Below are positions 5,315 through 6,967 of a stretch of 6,967 bases of DNA, piece after piece (the stretch's first letter is position 1; the number at the start of each line of letters is the position of its first letter). The stretch lies in NCBI GenBank assembly GCA_009916335.1, contig SAAR01000180.1:1-6967 (forward strand), written 5' to 3'. A model generated the notes under the pieces. That model was not told where the DNA came from, did no database searches, and saw only the letters and a list, made by a program, of their open reading frames with translations. Made by a program: the position numbers and the translations under genes. Origin of the DNA: Erysipelotrichia bacterium (lineage in GTDB: Bacteria; Bacillota_I; Bacilli_A; Erysipelotrichales; Erysipelotrichaceae).

Positions 5315-6900
5315 TTCTTTAGTTGTCTCTTAATGCCTTCCGTTGCTTTTTCAAGTCCATTGATGAGATTTTCAGTATCCACGCAGTATACATGTTTCAT
5401 CTCACTGAAAGAATACATGACAGATGTTGAAGCGTCGAGTAAGATAAAGTGTGCTCTTCGTTTATATTCTTGAGGGAGTGTTGTGTTGAACGCGCCATCA
5501 GTAATGAATATAATTTCCTCATTAGGTTTCACTGGGATGCTTATAGGTCTTGTATCACCTTCCAATATCTTCGAGATATAACCAAAATTGAGTTCATCTC
5601 TTCCAAGTCGGTATGTATTTTCTCCAAATGCAAACATTCTAATATCAATATATTTGTTCATGGCATCATAGAAAGACTTTAAGTAATTGACAGCATGATA
5701 TATCTTGTTATCTCTCGACATTGAACCACTGATGTCCAAATAGAATACCACTGCAGCGTTGCCACCACCTCTTAGATTTTCTTGTTTCTTATCAAATAGT
5801 TTTTCATTAGTTGTAAAATCTTTTCGCATATATCTTCCAAGGTTAAGTTCCTTAGCATTACCACTCACTCTTGGAGCATTCCCATGACCTTTAATGCCAG
5901 TGCGCCGTTGTGTGGTAAATGCAGAGATTGGCACTCTGTCATACTCATCATTATCTTTGCTTGCTTTTAGAATACCGATAGGTTCAAAATCTTTTTCCAT
6001 ATCAACAGCTTCATTTTGTAAGCCAGAAAGCACTTCTTCATAATCTTCCTCGCTCATTTCGCCATCTTCAATGTCTTTGCCAGCTTCTTGTTCTTGACCT
6101 TCTTCTTGTTCTTGTTCTTGACCTTCTTCTTGTTCTTCTTGTTCTTGACCTTCTTCTTGTTCTTCTTGTTCTTGACCTTCTTCTTTTGTTTCTTGTTCTT
6201 GTTCTTCTTGTTGTTCTTGTTCTTCTTGTTTCTTTTGATCTAAGGCGTCTTGAATTTTTTTCTCAGCTATCAATTTTCTAAGTAACATTGTTACTCTTCC
6301 AGCAATGTTTAACATTTCGTGGGTAGTTCTCTTTTTAAAATCAATGCTTGAATACTGTTTATCAAGTTCATAGATTTCTTTGATAATGGCTTGTTGCTCA
6401 GCAGTATTGAATAAGTCCACATACTTCTTTGGCTTCATGGTGCGCAAGAATGCAAGTGCTAAGACATATGGCGCTTGCGCTCTTTCAACATCTTCAACCT
6501 TTATCATTTTATCTTGAAAGATATATCTAAAGATATCAAACTTTACATACTCATTCCATTCCTTCAACATCTTTTCAATTCGGTTATCTTCAAGGATGTT
6601 TAGAATAGCATCATCAGGTTCACCACTATAAAGTGCATGCCCCATCTCATGCATGACCAGTGTATACATTAGAGGATAAAACATTTTTCCCACTTCGTGA
6701 TACATTCTTTCTAAGTTCGGTATACTAATCACAATGTCATTAGTGCGCATATCACAATATGAAGTATATTCATTCCCCAAACGTATAGATATCTTTGAAC
6801 CAGTCATTTGTGAATAGTAAGACTCAATAAACTTATACTTTTTTGCTTCTTTATTAAATAGTTGTGTAATGATAACTTTAGAATTTATATTGCTTTGCAT
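5311..6900 (-). CDS. CobT/ViaA-like protein: zincin-like peptidase motif plus VWA domain
   Basis: A protein of 529 residues in three parts. The N-terminal part (about 1-215) is mostly helical and holds HEMGH (84-88), an HExxH zinc-peptidase motif, followed by NILEDNRIE (101-109), whose Glu/Asp could supply the third ligand. A very acidic Glu/Gln linker with tandem GQEQEEQEE repeats spans about 225-273. The C-terminal VWA domain (about 380-529) has a complete metal-ion-dependent adhesion site: D389-x-S391-x-S393, T450 and D468. No signal peptide or membrane segment is seen, so it should be cytoplasmic. Helical region, acidic linker and VWA is the layout of CobT-type proteins and recalls other partners of MoxR/CobS AAA+ ATPases, which act as chaperone-like remodelling machines; the real substrate here is unknown, and cobalt chelation should not be assumed. 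The start has AAGGAAG at a 7-base spacer and overlaps the upstream gene by 16 bases. Whether the HEMGH part is catalytically active is open. Confidence 0.88.
   Translation of the reverse strand: MQSNINSKVIITQLFNKEAKKYKFIESYYSQMTGSKISIRLGNEYTSYCDMRTNDIVISIPNLERMYHEVGKMFYPLMYTLVMHEMGHALYSGEPDDAILNILEDNRIEKMLKEWNEYVKFDIFRYIFQDKMIKVEDVERAQAPYVLALAFLRTMKPKKYVDLFNTAEQQAIIKEIYELDKQYSSIDFKKRTTHEMLNIAGRVTMLLRKLIAEKKIQDALDQKKQEEQEQQEEQEQETKEEGQEQEEQEEGQEQEEQEEGQEQEQEEGQEQEAGKDIEDGEMSEEDYEEVLSGLQNEAVDMEKDFEPIGILKASKDNDEYDRVPISAFTTQRRTGIKGHGNAPRVSGNAKELNLGRYMRKDFTTNEKLFDKKQENLRGGGNAAVVFYLDISGSMSRDNKIYHAVNYLKSFYDAMNKYIDIRMFAFGENTYRLGRDELNFGYISKILEGDTRPISIPVKPNEEIIFITDGAFNTTLPQEYKRRAHFILLDASTSVMYSFSEMKHVYCVDTENLINGLEKATEGIKRQLKK
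6085..6177. repeat. 27-base in-frame tandem repeats encoding the acidic linker
   Basis: Two identical 27-base units lie back to back at 6124-6150 and 6151-6177. A 24-base unit lacking one triplet follows at 6100-6123 and a 15-base partial unit at 6085-6099. Each full unit encodes GQEQEEQEE on the minus strand. All differences are multiples of three, so the frame is kept. Shorter Glu/Gln-coding triplet repeats without the GACC boundary continue to about 6237. Such arrays change length by slippage. Confidence 0.93.
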
Positions 6901-6967
6901 ATCATCACTTCCTTGATCAGTTGTTTGTATTCGCCAGTTTGTTGTATTCTCTTAAACTCTTGAATGT
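6885..6967 (-). CDS. C-terminal end of an upstream gene, cut by the window edge
   Basis: One minus-strand frame is open from the window edge to a TAA at 6885-6887 and encodes IQEFKRIQQTGEYKQLIKEV followed by MICKAI, a believable amphipathic helical C-terminus. It overlaps the VWA gene by 16 bases, like other junctions here. The other two frames stop sooner (a TGA near 6918 and a TAA near 6954). Nothing in this tail identifies the product. From context, the gene before a VWA protein of this type is often a MoxR/CobS-like AAA+ ATPase, but that is inference only. Confidence 0.55.
   Translation of the reverse strand, partial: IQEFKRIQQTGEYKQLIKEVMICKAI

Noticed and set aside
5449..5682. Plus-strand open frame of 77 codons with several cysteines
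   Set aside because: Antisense to the conserved VWA domain; a shadow.
5311..6900. True cobalamin-synthesis CobT
   Set aside because: No other cobalamin gene is seen and the context is phage-like; only the domain layout is shared.

Overview
The window is a compact, AT-rich stretch in which every recognisable gene lies on the minus strand, so transcription runs from high to low coordinates. It reads as an early or middle gene block of a tailed phage (or prophage) of a low-GC Gram-positive host. The reasons are strong GGAGG-type ribosome binding sites before many starts, the standard bacterial code (TGA is used repeatedly as stop), a long run of tiny acidic proteins, a phage-style SNF2-like helicase and a solitary DNA methyltransferase. 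The host genus cannot be fixed from the sequence alone.

Layout in transcription order. The window opens inside an unidentified gene of which only the last 26 or so codons are seen (6885-6967). A 529-residue protein follows that joins an HEMGH zincin-like motif, a very acidic Glu/Gln repeat linker and a C-terminal von Willebrand factor A (VWA) domain with an intact metal-binding (MIDAS) motif. Its build recalls CobT/ViaA-type partners of MoxR/CobS-type AAA+ ATPases. Next come eight small proteins of 42 to 124 residues (3563-5314). Two of them, of 58 and 51 residues, are easily missed, and they align with each other without gaps in a DpnD/PcfM-like pattern. Then comes the SNF2-type helicase (2212-3591), followed by six small proteins (729-2210), including a DUF3846-like protein and a zinc-finger-like protein that ends in a possible sliding-clamp-binding peptide. 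A beta-class DNA methyltransferase (29-739) follows, and the first six codons of another gene lie at the left edge.

The 17 complete and 2 partial genes form one chain. Fourteen of the 18 junctions overlap by 1 to 29 bases and the other four gaps are 1 to 10 bases. No internal promoter or terminator is evident, so the block is probably one polycistronic message started upstream of the window, with much translational coupling. The likely shared theme is phage DNA metabolism and remodelling: an ATPase-driven VWA/peptidase machine, a DNA translocase and DNA methylation. Most of the small proteins cannot be assigned a function. No RNA genes, insertion sequences, CRISPR arrays or attachment sites were seen.
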